DNA from: Thermoplasmata archaeon
Lineage (GTDB): Archaea > Thermoplasmatota > Thermoplasmata > Lutacidiplasmatales > UBA184
Reading direction: 5' to 3'
Length of the DNA: 64,000 bases
Assembly: GCA_028864975.1 (NCBI GenBank)
Contig: JAGWLG010000015.1
Span: forward strand, 1 to 64,000
Both the position numbers and the translations under genes were made by a program. This document shows, one piece after another, positions 41,075 through 50,236 of the stretch (the stretch's first letter is position 1; each line of letters starts with the position of its first letter). The notes under the pieces were generated by a model that saw only the letters and a list, made by a program, of their open reading frames with translations, did not search any database and was not told the origin of the DNA.

Positions 41075-42456
41075 CCACGGAAGCGCTTTGCGTCGTCAAG
41101 TACGGAGGGGCCGCCCTCGGTTCGGAGGAGAGCCTCCGGGACGTGATCCGTGAACTGCGAGCTCGCAAAGGCCCCATCGTAACGGTCGTTTCCGCACGGG
41201 AAGGGGTCACGGACCTGCTCAAGGCGGCGACCGCCGACCCCGCGAGCCGCGCTCGGCACGAAGAGGTCCTTCGCAAGCTCACCGCGCTCCATGCGGGGGG
41301 ACCCCGAGAGGTTACGCTCGCGCTGCGCGCGCTCGAACGGCAGCTCACCCGTCTGCGGAGCGCGATGCGTCAGCTGCCTCCCAGGGCCCGCCGCTACCCC
41401 TCCACCCGCGCGCCGGTCGTCCTTTCGGACGCTATCCTCGCGCAGGGAGAGCGCCTGGCGGCGCATTGGTTCGCCGACCGTCTCCGACATGGGCGGGTAG
41501 CGGCACGGGCCTTGGAAGCGGACCTGATCGGGCTCTCGACGGACGACCACCACGGCGAGGCGATCGTCCTGCTCGACCGGTCGGAGCTCCCGGTCCGCCG
41601 CGCCGTGACGCCCCTGCTGAGGCGGGGCCAGGTGCCGGTGGTCACCGGGTTCCTGGGCCGATCTCCCTCCGGGAAGGTCGCGACGCTCGGCCGAGGAGGG
41701 TCGGACTACTCGGCGACGTGCCTCGGGTACCTTCTCGGGGCCTCCCGCGTGGAGCTGGTCAAGAAGGACGTCTCGATCCTTACAGCGGACCCCCGCATCG
41801 TCCCGGCCGCCCGGCCTCTCTCGCGCCTCTCCTACGAGGAGGCGGAGGAGCTGGCGCAGTTTGGCGCCAAGGTCCTCCACCCGCTCACCGTCGAGCCCGC
41901 CCGCGCGCGTGGCGTCGAGGTCGTGATCCGCTCCCTCGAGGACCCGACCAGGACCACGACCATCGGACCCGCCCTTCCGGGGGAAGGCATCCGGGCCTTG
42001 ACGCTCCTTTCGCCCACGGCGATGCTCCTGCTCCGCGTTCCGGGGGGGCGCCAGCGGAGGGGGGTGATCGCCGAGGTGAGCCGCACGCTCGCCGCGGCGG
42101 AGGTGAACGTCATCACGATGTTCACCTCCTCGGCCCTCCTGATCGTGCTCGTTGAGATGGCCTCGGGCCGCAAGGCCCGCAGGGCCTTGGACCCGTTCGC
42201 TCGGGGGGACGGGGCCTCGCTGGAAGGGCCGCTGGAGGCCGCCCTGGTGACCGCGATCGGGGAGGGGGTGCTCGCGGACCTCGGAGGGCTTCCGGGGGAC
42301 GTGGCCTCCCGGGCGCTCGGGGTCTCGGCGACCTCCCGGACCCTCTCCTTCGCCGTGCCCATGGCCTCGGGTCGCGAATCGCTCGTGAGCCTCCACCGTG
42401 CCCTGGTCGAGCTTCCCCGAGCGGTCACGCTCGAGGGCACCGTCCGGGGCACCTGA
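41071..42456 (+). CDS. lysC: Aspartate kinase
   Basis: 461 residues, ATGA overlap with asd. It phosphorylates aspartate, the step before Asd. The N-terminal VVKYGGAALGS stands for the usual KFGGTS loop, so two positions are changed. VATLGRGGSDYSATCLGYLL and VELVKKDVSILTADPR are typical of the kinase domain. The C-terminal ~150 residues form two ACT-like regulatory domains (IAEVSRTLAAAEVNVITMFT), so feedback control is likely, but the effector is unknown. Placement with asd supplies aspartate semialdehyde to ADH synthase. Confidence 0.9.
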   Translation: MTTEALCVVKYGGAALGSEESLRDVIRELRARKGPIVTVVSAREGVTDLLKAATADPASRARHEEVLRKLTALHAGGPREVTLALRALERQLTRLRSAMRQLPPRARRYPSTRAPVVLSDAILAQGERLAAHWFADRLRHGRVAARALEADLIGLSTDDHHGEAIVLLDRSELPVRRAVTPLLRRGQVPVVTGFLGRSPSGKVATLGRGGSDYSATCLGYLLGASRVELVKKDVSILTADPRIVPAARPLSRLSYEEAEELAQFGAKVLHPLTVEPARARGVEVVIRSLEDPTRTTTIGPALPGEGIRALTLLSPTAMLLLRVPGGRQRRGVIAEVSRTLAAAEVNVITMFTSSALLIVLVEMASGRKARRALDPFARGDGASLEGPLEAALVTAIGEGVLADLGGLPGDVASRALGVSATSRTLSFAVPMASGRESLVSLHRALVELPRAVTLEGTVRGT

Positions 42457-42471
42457 AAGGGGGAGCATGCG

Positions 42472-43758
42472 ATGCCGGCACCCACCCCCCGAGCCGGCCC
42501 CCACCGCGACCCGTGGTGGAACTTCGTTCGTCGGAGCGCGGAGGACCCCGCGAGCGCCTTCTACTTCGAGCGGGGGGCCTCCCCCGGTCGGAGCGGACGC
42601 TACTCGTTCTTCGGGTTCGGCCCGTCCGAGCGAGAGGAATGGTCCGAACCTCGGGACGTGTCGGCCTCGCGCCTCCGCGTCCGGGGGAACGACCCACATC
42701 GCGCGGACGGAAGCTGGGTCGGGTTCGTCGGGTTCGACGCCGTAGGGCTTTTCGAACCTCTGCTCGGGCCCTCGACCCCCCGAGGCTCACCCTTCCCGGT
42801 CGCCCTGTTCGACCGGTACCCGCATGTCGAGCACGCCCACCATCTTGGGGCCCCCGAAAGGGGGGCCGCGCCCGGTCTTCCCCCGAGCCCCGAAGTTGGT
42901 GAGGTCGAGGACTCCACAACGCGCGACCGCTTCGAGCGCTCGGTGGAGCATCTCCGCGAGGCGATCTACGACGGCGAGGCCTTCCAGGTCGTCCTCGCGC
43001 ACCGGCGGTCCCGGCGCTTCAGGGGGAGCCTGCTCCCGGTGGTCGACCGCCTGCGTCGCGAGGAGCACTTCGCCTTCCTGTACTATCTCCGCATCGTGGA
43101 CGGGACCTCGGCAGGAGGAACGCCCATCGAGATCGCGGGGGCGTCGCCCGAGTCCGTAGTCGAGATCCGGGACGGGACGGTCGCGGTCAACCCGATCGCC
43201 GGGACCCGCCCCCTCCCCGCCCCCACGCGGGGACCCGCGGCCCGCCTTCCGTTGGACAAGGACCCCAAGGAGCTCGCGGAGCACCGGATGCTCGTCGATC
43301 TCGCCCGCAACGATATCGGACGGGTCTCCCAGGTGGGGAGCGTCCACCTCTCTCGACGTGAGACCCGCGTGCCTTACGCACGTCTGGAGCACCTCGTCAG
43401 CCGGGTCGTCGGCCGTCTGAGCAACGGCGCGAGCGCGATCGACGCGCTGGTCGCGACCTTCCCGGCGGGGACGGTGAGCGGGGCGCCCAAGATCCGTGCC
43501 ACCGAGCTTTTGCGCAGGGAGGAGCGGTCCTGGCGCGGGACGTACGGGGGGACGGTCGGGATCGTGACCCCCGGCGGGGAGGCCGATTTCGCGCTCGCGA
43601 TCCGCTCGGCCGCCGCGGCCCGGGGCCGGGTCTACACGCAGGCCGGAGCGGGGATCGTCCACCTCTCGAAACCCGCCCAGGAATGGGAGGAGACCCTCGC
43701 CAAGCTGGCGACCGTCGAGCGGGCCCTCGAGGGAAAGATACGGAGGGTCCGGCGTTGA
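42472..43758 (+). CDS. trpE: Anthranilate synthase component I
   Basis: 428 residues. With TrpG it turns chorismate and glutamine (or ammonia) into anthranilate. The chorismate-binding part is standard: EAFQVVLAHR, IAGASPESVVEIRDG, NPIAGTRPLP, HRMLVDLARNDIGRV, FPAGTVSGAPKIRATELL and YTQAGAGIVHLSKPAQEWEE. At the N-terminus, the LLES tryptophan-binding element of feedback-inhibited TrpE is replaced by YFER (residues 31-34, in FYFERGASPGRSGRYSF). The start is 15 bp after the aspartate kinase stop, the largest gap in the operon and a possible internal re-initiation point. Confidence 0.92.
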   Translation: MPAPTPRAGPHRDPWWNFVRRSAEDPASAFYFERGASPGRSGRYSFFGFGPSEREEWSEPRDVSASRLRVRGNDPHRADGSWVGFVGFDAVGLFEPLLGPSTPRGSPFPVALFDRYPHVEHAHHLGAPERGAAPGLPPSPEVGEVEDSTTRDRFERSVEHLREAIYDGEAFQVVLAHRRSRRFRGSLLPVVDRLRREEHFAFLYYLRIVDGTSAGGTPIEIAGASPESVVEIRDGTVAVNPIAGTRPLPAPTRGPAARLPLDKDPKELAEHRMLVDLARNDIGRVSQVGSVHLSRRETRVPYARLEHLVSRVVGRLSNGASAIDALVATFPAGTVSGAPKIRATELLRREERSWRGTYGGTVGIVTPGGEADFALAIRSAAAARGRVYTQAGAGIVHLSKPAQEWEETLAKLATVERALEGKIRRVRR

Positions 43759-44342
43759 AGCTCGTGCTCATCGACCATCAGGATTCCTTCGTCTACAACC
43801 TCGCCCAGGCCCTCGGTCGGCTTGGGGCCGAGGTCGTCACGCTGCGCTCGAGCCTTCCGCTGCGAGCGGTCCTGCGCGAGGACCCGGACCTCCTCGTCCT
43901 CTCCCCGGGGCCGGGCCATCCTTCGGACCCCCGAACGATGGGAGTGACCCCTCGACTGCTTTCCCGGGGAGGGCTGGCGCGCGAGCTCCCCACGCTGGGG
44001 GTCTGTCTGGGACACCAGGCGATCGGTGCGGCGTTCGGAGGGACGGTGCACCGAGGCCCCTACCCCTGCCACGGAGAGACCTCGCGGGTCCTGCATCACC
44101 GAGAAGGGCTCTACGAAGGGGTCCCCAGCCCCTTCTCGGCGGCCCGGTACCACTCTCTGGTCGTGGACCGCCACGACCTCCCCGCCGAGCTCGAGGAAAC
44201 GAGCTGGGAGGCGGGTGGAGTACTGATGGGCCTGCGCCACCGGACGCTTCCCATCGAGGGCGTTCAGTTCCACCCCGAGTCCTATCTTACGCGGTACGGC
44301 GATAGGCTCCTCGGGAACTTCCTGAAGAGGGCCCGCCGATGA
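43755..44342 (+). CDS. trpG: Anthranilate synthase glutamine amidotransferase component
   Basis: 195 residues, beginning with TTG that overlaps the trpE stop (TTGA). No ATG or GTG exists that keeps the first beta strand (LVLIDHQDSFVYNL) complete. It hydrolyses glutamine for TrpE. The nucleophile Cys84 is in LGVCLGHQAIG, and the His-Glu pair is in GVQFHPESYLT. LLVLSPGPGHPSD is the oxyanion loop. It may also serve aminodeoxychorismate synthesis, but no pabB is nearby. Confidence 0.92.
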   Translation: MKLVLIDHQDSFVYNLAQALGRLGAEVVTLRSSLPLRAVLREDPDLLVLSPGPGHPSDPRTMGVTPRLLSRGGLARELPTLGVCLGHQAIGAAFGGTVHRGPYPCHGETSRVLHHREGLYEGVPSPFSAARYHSLVVDRHDLPAELEETSWEAGGVLMGLRHRTLPIEGVQFHPESYLTRYGDRLLGNFLKRARR

Positions 44343-45412
44343 ACGTGGATCCCTCGACAGGACCCGCGGCCTTGCAGCACCTGGTCCAGGGGGAGGACCT
44401 CGGACCTGAGGAGGCCCGAGAGGTCGCCGAGGGTCTGTTGACGGGGGCCTTCCCCCCGGAGGTCGTGGCGTCCCTCCTCACGGCCCTGGCTGCGAAAGGA
44501 GAGAGCCCGGAGGAGCTCTACGCCTTCTCCTCGACCCTGCGGGCGCGAGCTCGACCCTTCCCGGGACCCGCGGAGGCCGGGGCCGTGGACCTGTGCGGGA
44601 CGGGGGGGGCGAAGACGCCGACGTTCAACATCTCGACGGTCAGCGCCTTCGTCCTCGCGGGGGCGGGCGTCCCGGTCGCCAAACATGGGAACGTCTCCGC
44701 CCGAAGGCCGTGCGGGTCCTCGGACGTACTGAGCGCCCTAGGGCTTCCGGTCCTTCGCTCCGTGGCCTTCGCCGAGGCCTCCTGGAGGAAGGAACGGCTC
44801 TGCTTCCTCCATGCTCCGCTCTTCCATGCCGCGACCCGGAGCGTGGCGCCGGTCCGCAAGGCGCTTGGGCTCCGGACCATCTTCAATCAGCTGGGGCCTC
44901 TCACGAACCCTGCAGGGGTCTCGACGCAGCTCGTAGGGTGTTTCTCGAGGGAGTATGCCCGGCGGGTCACCCCCGTGCTCCACCGGTTGGGCGTGCACCG
45001 GTCCCTCGCGGTCCACGGGAAGGGAGGGATGGACGAGCTCAGCTCCAAGGGGACGGACTGGCTCCTCCGATCGGTCGAAGCGAGCGGTGAGGGCGGGGGC
45101 GCGACCGAGGTCTCGATCGACCCTTCCACGCTCCTGTCGCCCGAGGAGCGCCGTGGCGACCTTCGTCCCCGGTCGCCTGGGGAGGCGGCCGAGCTCACGC
45201 GGGCGGTCCTCTCGGGAGAAGGGGACGGAGCGGTCCGCGGGGCCGTCCTGCTGACCGCAGGGGCCGCGATATGGCTTCACGGCTCCGCCCCCGAGCTGCC
45301 GAGTGGCGTGGCGTTGGCGAGGTCGGCCCTTCAGGACGGCCGGGCGCTCGACAAGCTCCAGAAGCTCCAAGCGCTCGCCCGCTCCCAGGACTGGCCGGAG
45401 GGGTCCCCTTGA
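44339..45412 (+). CDS. trpD: Anthranilate phosphoribosyltransferase
   Basis: 357 residues, ATGA overlap with trpG. It transfers phosphoribosyl from PRPP to anthranilate. Motifs: DLCGTGGAKTPTFNIST (PRPP loop), VPVAKHGNVSARRPCGSSDV, KALGLRTIFNQLGPLTNPAG and VHGKGGMDELSSKG. The usual N-terminal helical domain is present, so the length is normal. Confidence 0.93.
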   Translation: MNVDPSTGPAALQHLVQGEDLGPEEAREVAEGLLTGAFPPEVVASLLTALAAKGESPEELYAFSSTLRARARPFPGPAEAGAVDLCGTGGAKTPTFNISTVSAFVLAGAGVPVAKHGNVSARRPCGSSDVLSALGLPVLRSVAFAEASWRKERLCFLHAPLFHAATRSVAPVRKALGLRTIFNQLGPLTNPAGVSTQLVGCFSREYARRVTPVLHRLGVHRSLAVHGKGGMDELSSKGTDWLLRSVEASGEGGGATEVSIDPSTLLSPEERRGDLRPRSPGEAAELTRAVLSGEGDGAVRGAVLLTAGAAIWLHGSAPELPSGVALARSALQDGRALDKLQKLQALARSQDWPEGSP

Positions 45413-46287
45413 GCCCACGGTCTCCCACGAACCCGGCACGGGCCGACGCGAAGTCCGCTCCAGGGAACTTCCTGGACACCATGGTGAAGACGGTGGAGGA
45501 GGAACTGCGCGCGGGGCTCTACGCACGGCGCCCACCCCGAGGGGACGAGCCCCCGCCGGGACGTCCCCGGTTCGCGGAGGCCCTTCATCGGGTCTCGGAG
45601 GGGCCGGCCTTGATGGTGGAGCTCAAGCATGCCTCCCCCGGGCGCTCGCAGCCGCGGCTTCCTGCGCTCTCTCCGGAGCGTTTCGTTCGGGTGTGCGAGG
45701 ACGCGGGGATCAGCGCGCTCTCGGTGATCCCTCAGCCCTACGAGTTCGGAGGCAACCTGGAGGAGTTCGGGAAGGTCGCCCACCTATCCCGTCTGCCGCT
45801 CCTTTTCAAGGACTTCATCATCGATGAGGCCCAGATCCAGGCCGCGAAAGTGCACGGAGCTTCGGCGGTCCTGCTCCTCGCCCGGCTCGCGCGCGCCCAG
45901 TCCCTGCACGGCAACCTGGAAGGGCTGGTGAAGGCGGCCCATGCTCGAGGGCTGGAGACCCTGGTGGAAGTGCATGCGAAGGCCGAGGTACCCCTAGCGC
46001 TCAGCTCCGGGACGGACGCCCTTGGGGTCAACGCCCGAGACCTCGGAACGCTCCACCTGGACCCTCGCTCCGCGCTGCCGGTGCTGCGCGAGCTGCGCAA
46101 GGACCCCCGGCCGCTCGTGGCCATGAGCGGCGTGGAAGGACCGCGCGAGGTGGCCCTCTACGGCGCCTCGGGGGCCGACGCGATCCTCATCGGGACGGCC
46201 TTCGCGCGTTCCCACGACCCGCTCGCGTTCCTGCGGGGCCTGCGTGCGGAGCCCCCCCGCAACGAGGCCGCGGTGGGGGACCGTTGA
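45409..46287 (+). CDS. trpC: Indole-3-glycerol-phosphate synthase
   Basis: 292 residues from a TTG that overlaps the trpD stop (TTGA). The family core begins near NFLDTMVKTVEEELRAGLY, so the first ~25 residues are extra and the ATG at 45481 would be too late. It is a TIM barrel: MVELKHASPGRSQPR (catalytic Lys), ISALSVIPQPYEFGG, LLFKDFIIDEAQI (catalytic Lys), DALGVNARDLGTLHLD and VAMSGVEGPREV. FGGN and NARDL stand for the usual F.G and NRdL. It closes the indole ring from CdRP. Confidence 0.9.
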   Translation: MSPRSPTNPARADAKSAPGNFLDTMVKTVEEELRAGLYARRPPRGDEPPPGRPRFAEALHRVSEGPALMVELKHASPGRSQPRLPALSPERFVRVCEDAGISALSVIPQPYEFGGNLEEFGKVAHLSRLPLLFKDFIIDEAQIQAAKVHGASAVLLLARLARAQSLHGNLEGLVKAAHARGLETLVEVHAKAEVPLALSSGTDALGVNARDLGTLHLDPRSALPVLRELRKDPRPLVAMSGVEGPREVALYGASGADAILIGTAFARSHDPLAFLRGLRAEPPRNEAAVGDR

Positions 46288-46967
46288 CCCGATCGCAGGA
46301 CCGACCGCTGGTGAAGGTCTGTGGTCTCCGGACCTCACGAGACCTCGAGGCCGCGGAAGGAGCGGACCTCATTGGGGTCGTGGTGGAGGTGCCGGGGTCT
46401 CCCCGATCGGTATCGCTCAGAGAAGCGGAGGCCCTCTTCGAGCTCGCCCGAGGACGCTTCGATCGCGTGGCCGTCATGTGGGGCCCAGATGCAACTCGGA
46501 TCCGGGAGGTCCTTCGTGTAGCGGCCCCCGACCTCGTACAGGTGCACGGACCAGTCCCGACGGGGTTGAAGGAGGAAGAAGTGGGCAAGGTGGTCCCCTC
46601 CCTAGCGGTCCCGCAGGCCACCCCTCGGGACGCCCCTGCACCGGTGAAGGTGCCCGATGAGGGGGGGTACCCCTTCCTCCATCTGGACACCGCGGGAGGA
46701 CCGCTACCTGGGGGGACGGGACAGCGTTCCGATTGGTCCCTTTGCAGAGATCTCGTGGTCTCGCACCCTACGCAACGGTTTCTTCTGGGCGGTGGTCTCA
46801 CACCTGAGAACGTGGCGGAAGCGATCGAGCGGGTCCAGCCGCATGGCGTCGACGTCTCGAGCGGGGTCGAGGAGCGACCCGGGGTGAAGTCCCGCGAGAA
46901 GGTCGAGCGATTCCTTCGGGCCTCCCTTTCGGCCACGAAGCGTGGTAGGAGCGCGCGCGATGCCTGA
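46284..46967 (+). CDS. trpF: Phosphoribosylanthranilate isomerase
   Basis: 227 residues, TTG start overlapping the trpC stop (TTGA), the third such junction in the operon. It isomerises PRA to CdRP. Motifs: [16 protein letters not shown] (catalytic Cys), [23 protein letters not shown] and [15 protein letters not shown]. The order trpC-trpF means the genes are not in step order. The sequence between is diverged and contains [12 protein letters not shown] at the catalytic Asp region. Confidence 0.9.
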   Translation: MTRSQDRPLVKVCGLRTSRDLEAAEGADLIGVVVEVPGSPRSVSLREAEALFELARGRFDRVAVMWGPDATRIREVLRVAAPDLVQVHGPVPTGLKEEEVGKVVPSLAVPQATPRDAPAPVKVPDEGGYPFLHLDTAGGPLPGGTGQRSDWSLCRDLVVSHPTQRFLLGGGLTPENVAEAIERVQPHGVDVSSGVEERPGVKSREKVERFLRASLSATKRGRSARDA

Positions 46968-48129
46968 GTGGTACGGCCCCTTCGGAGGTACGTTCGTTCC
47001 GGAGACCCTCGTCCCCGCGCTGCAGGAGCTTGAGTCCGCCTGGCGCTCGGCGAGGAAGGACCCGGCCTTCAAGAGGGAGTTCCAGCGCCTGGCACGGGAG
47101 TGGGGAGGACGGCCGACCCCCCTCTACTTTGCCGAGAACCTGACCCGGGAGGTCGGTGGCGCGCAGATCTACCTCAAACGAGAGGACCTCGTCCACGGTG
47201 GAGCGCACAAGTTCAACAACGCCTTGGGGCAGGGGCTGCTGGCGAAGCGCCTCGGGAAGACCCGACTGATCGCCGAAACGGGCGCGGGACAGCACGGCGT
47301 CGCCACGGCCATGGTCGGAGCCAAGCTCGCGCTCCGGACCGAGGTGTACATGGGGGCCGTCGACATGGAACGCCAGAAGCCCAACGTCCAGCGCATGCGG
47401 CTCCTGGGCGCCACGGTTCGGCCCGTCGACCACGGGGGGAAGACGCTCAAGGAAGCGATCAACGAGGCGTTCCGGGATTGGATCACGAACGTCCAGTCCA
47501 CCTACTACCTGCTCGGGAGCGCGGTGGGTCCTCATCCGTTCCCTTCGATCGTGTGCGAGTTCCAGTCCGTGATCGGACGGGAGATCTTGCAGCAGGCGCG
47601 AAGCGCGTGGAAGGCGCTACCGGACCTGGTCGTCGCCTGCGTGGGCGGAGGCTCCAACGCCATCGGGACCTTCCACCCGCTGCTCAAGACCCCGGCGAAG
47701 CTTCTCGGGGTGGAGGCGGCGGGTTCGGGAGCCCCCCAAGCGGTCGGGTCCGCCTCCCTCACCAAGGGGCGGCCGGGGGTCCTGCAAGGGATGCGGACCT
47801 ACCTGCTCCAGGACGCGGAAGGCCAGATCCTGGAGACCGATTCCATCGCCGCGGGTCTCGACTACGCCGGCGTGGGGCCGGAGCACGCGTACCTGAAAGA
47901 GACGGGCCGGGTGGAGTACACGTCGGCGACCGACACGCAGGCGCTCGAGGCGTTCCATCGCCTGGCGAGGACGGAGGGCATCCTTCCGGCCCTCGAGCCT
48001 TCTCATGCCCTTGCCGAAGCGATCCGACGCGCCGCGACCATGCCGAAAGAGGCACGTATCGTGGTGACCCTCTCGGGGAGGGGCGACAAGGATCTGGAGG
48101 TGGTCGGCCAGCATGCCTCACCTGGGTGA
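46960..48129 (+). CDS. trpB: Tryptophan synthase beta chain (TrpB1 type)
   Basis: 389 residues; the ATG overlaps trpF by 8 bases. It condenses indole with serine using pyridoxal phosphate. The PLP Lys lies in [20 protein letters not shown], the phosphate loop in [12 protein letters not shown], and [14 protein letters not shown] is the catalytic Glu region. The N-terminal [20 protein letters not shown] marks it as the TrpA-dependent TrpB1 type. Its partner TrpA is encoded directly downstream. Confidence 0.95.
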   Translation: MPEWYGPFGGTFVPETLVPALQELESAWRSARKDPAFKREFQRLAREWGGRPTPLYFAENLTREVGGAQIYLKREDLVHGGAHKFNNALGQGLLAKRLGKTRLIAETGAGQHGVATAMVGAKLALRTEVYMGAVDMERQKPNVQRMRLLGATVRPVDHGGKTLKEAINEAFRDWITNVQSTYYLLGSAVGPHPFPSIVCEFQSVIGREILQQARSAWKALPDLVVACVGGGSNAIGTFHPLLKTPAKLLGVEAAGSGAPQAVGSASLTKGRPGVLQGMRTYLLQDAEGQILETDSIAAGLDYAGVGPEHAYLKETGRVEYTSATDTQALEAFHRLARTEGILPALEPSHALAEAIRRAATMPKEARIVVTLSGRGDKDLEVVGQHASPG

Positions 48130-48934
48130 GGTCCTAGCGTCCCGCCGGGCCGAGAGGACGCCCTCGCTCTTGGTCTACATGATGGCGGGGTCGGTCCCGG
48201 ACGAGCGTTTCCTCGCCACCGTCGACGCGCTCAAGGGCGTCGGGGTCACGGGTCTCGAGCTAGGTTTCCCCTTCAGCGACCCCATGGCCGAAGGTCCGGT
48301 GATCCAGAAGGCGGCCTCCGATGCTCTCGCTCGTGGTTTCCACTGGCCGGACCTGCTCCGTCTGCTTCGTTCCTGCTCGGAGAAGCTCCCGTGTGCGGTC
48401 ATGACCTACACGAACCCTATCGTCCAGCGAGGAGAGCTCTCCGCGCTGCAGGACCTCGCGAGCGCCGGAGGGAGCGCGCTGATCCTTCCGGACCTCCCCG
48501 TCGAGGCGCTGGCTCCCTTCCGAAGGGCCCGCCAGACCACACGCGTGGACACGGTCCTGCTAGCGTCGCCGGCGACTCAGGCAGAAAGATTGCGGACCCT
48601 TGTCGTTCGGACCGAGGGGTTCCTCTACCTGGTCTCCCGCTACGGCACCACGGGCGCAGGGGGAGGGAACACTCCCTCGACCCAGGGTCGGGAGGGGGAG
48701 CTCCGCCCGCTCCTCGATGCGTCCCACGCCCTACGCCCGAAGCTCCCCGTTCTCGTCGGGTTCGGGGTCTCCACTCCCGAAGATGTCCGTCGACACCTCT
48801 CGGCGGGGGCCGACGGCGTTGTCGTGGGAAGCGCGGTCCAGCGGCGTTTGAGCGAAGGAGAGAGCCCGCAGGGCATCGCGGGATATGTGAGAGGCCTCTG
48901 CGATGGGCTCACATCCAAGGGCCCGTCCGCCTGA
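48113..48934 (+). CDS. trpA: Tryptophan synthase alpha chain
   Basis: 273 residues, overlapping trpB by 17 bases. It cleaves indole-3-glycerol phosphate to indole. Catalytic Glu49 is present ([16 protein letters not shown]), but the second catalytic residue, Asp60 in the usual ADGP, is Glu here; numbering matches the E. coli enzyme exactly. The phosphate site ([25 protein letters not shown]) and the loop [13 protein letters not shown] are conserved. It is the last gene of the operon. The 177 bp to the next (convergent) gene hold no T-run or recognisable RNA. Confidence 0.93.
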   Translation: MPHLGEVLASRRAERTPSLLVYMMAGSVPDERFLATVDALKGVGVTGLELGFPFSDPMAEGPVIQKAASDALARGFHWPDLLRLLRSCSEKLPCAVMTYTNPIVQRGELSALQDLASAGGSALILPDLPVEALAPFRRARQTTRVDTVLLASPATQAERLRTLVVRTEGFLYLVSRYGTTGAGGGNTPSTQGREGELRPLLDASHALRPKLPVLVGFGVSTPEDVRRHLSAGADGVVVGSAVQRRLSEGESPQGIAGYVRGLCDGLTSKGPSA

Positions 48935-49111
48935 GGGCGGGCAAGTTCGCGCACCAGCGTTGAGGGCTGGACAGTGGCCCAGGGGTTAGCTGCAGGAGAG
49001 GACCCAGGCGCCGAGATCGAAGCAACGAGTGGAATCAAGAGCTCCTGACAGGCATCCGGTGGGGTTGGACCTCGCGACCGGAGTCATGTCGGGAGCTGCT
49101 GCTGAAAATCA

Positions 49112-50236
49112 CTATGGGCGCATCCGCTCGAGATGCAGGTATCGAGGAGCCGAATCTCCCGGCGGGAGCGAGGCCAGGAGGAGCTGCTTGCGCACGCCCT
49201 GGGCGAGACGGATCGCCCTGGCCACCTCGGGCCAGGGGGCGCTCCAGTTCGCGGGCACCACGTGAACGAGGTAGCGAGCGTGGCTGCTCGCCGGATCGTG
49301 CTCGTACGCGCGAAAGTGCGCTCCGTACTTGAACCCCGTCTTCGGCACCAGCCCCTGGGCGCGCAAGTGCTGATAGACCGGGAGGCGGGCGAGAAGGTCA
49401 GGCTCGGTCTGCGAGGCCTTCGACTCGAAATCCTTCGGAAGGAGCATGCCCGTCCCCTTCGAGGACTGGAGGGTCAACCGACCCTCTCGCTCGAGGTAGA
49501 GTGCTTCGAGCAGAGAGAGCTCCAGGCGTTCACCGATCTTGCTCCCGAAATGCTCGCTCTTGTCCAGGGCCTGCGCCTGAGCGGCGTCGAAGATGCTGAC
49601 GCGGTCCCCGAGCAGGACGCCGTCGACCTTGCTCAGGGGGTTTGGGGGTGGGCTCTCCCCATGCGGGAGAACCTCGCGCACGCGGTAGTAGGTGAGGTCG
49701 CTCTCCTCGTCGATGATCCCTACGAGCAGCGTCCGTCGTGCTCCGCGCACCTGCGCGAGATGTTCGGTCAGCTCGGGAAGGCAGAAGGGGACCCGTTCCG
49801 ACCGGGACTCGACCCACCATTTCGAGGGGGTCTTGCTCGGGGTCCCCCCACGCGGGAGGAGCGAGAACTCGAGGGGGGGCGCGCCGCGAAGGACGACATA
49901 TCCTCGTTGCCGGAGGTCGCGGTAGACCAGGTAGCGGATCTCGAACGCACTGTCCCGTACGTGGGCCTGGGCCAGCAGGTCTCGGAATCCCACCGAGACC
50001 CCGTCGGGGCCGTGGACCTTCAGCCGCTCCATCTCGGTGAGGTAGACCGTCTCGAGAGGGTCGAGCTCGAGAGCGCCACCCGGGACCACGTTACCGTAAC
50101 CCCCACGACCATGCAGCGCGGAGCCGGCGGTCGGGTCTTCGATGCGAGAACCGCCGTCAGCACGGAGCGCCGCGGAAGGGACCTGGGCGGCGCCCTCGGG
50201 CCGGGAGGAGGGTTCCATGCGAGCGCCCTGCAACAT
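49112..50236 (-). CDS. endA: tRNA-splicing endonuclease (duplicated, alpha-2 type)
   Basis: 374 residues, two tandem EndA units. The C-terminal unit carries the catalytic triad: Tyr in KTGFKYGAHFRAYE, His in SSHARYLVHVV and Lys in GVRKQLLLASLP. The N-terminal unit (IRYLVYRDLRQRGYVVLRG) keeps the fold but lacks these residues, as is usual for euryarchaeal alpha-2 enzymes. It cuts bulge-helix-bulge introns from tRNA. It is the last gene after carS and pyrE; the start overlaps the pyrE stop by one base. The first ~55 residues are a low-complexity extension. Confidence 0.9.
   Translation of the reverse strand: MLQGARMEPSSRPEGAAQVPSAALRADGGSRIEDPTAGSALHGRGGYGNVVPGGALELDPLETVYLTEMERLKVHGPDGVSVGFRDLLAQAHVRDSAFEIRYLVYRDLRQRGYVVLRGAPPLEFSLLPRGGTPSKTPSKWWVESRSERVPFCLPELTEHLAQVRGARRTLLVGIIDEESDLTYYRVREVLPHGESPPPNPLSKVDGVLLGDRVSIFDAAQAQALDKSEHFGSKIGERLELSLLEALYLEREGRLTLQSSKGTGMLLPKDFESKASQTEPDLLARLPVYQHLRAQGLVPKTGFKYGAHFRAYEHDPASSHARYLVHVVPANWSAPWPEVARAIRLAQGVRKQLLLASLPPGDSAPRYLHLERMRP

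Noticed and set aside
48935-49111. Stable RNA or terminator after the trp genes
   Set aside because: No T-run, tRNA arm, SRP or RNase P signature found in this gap.
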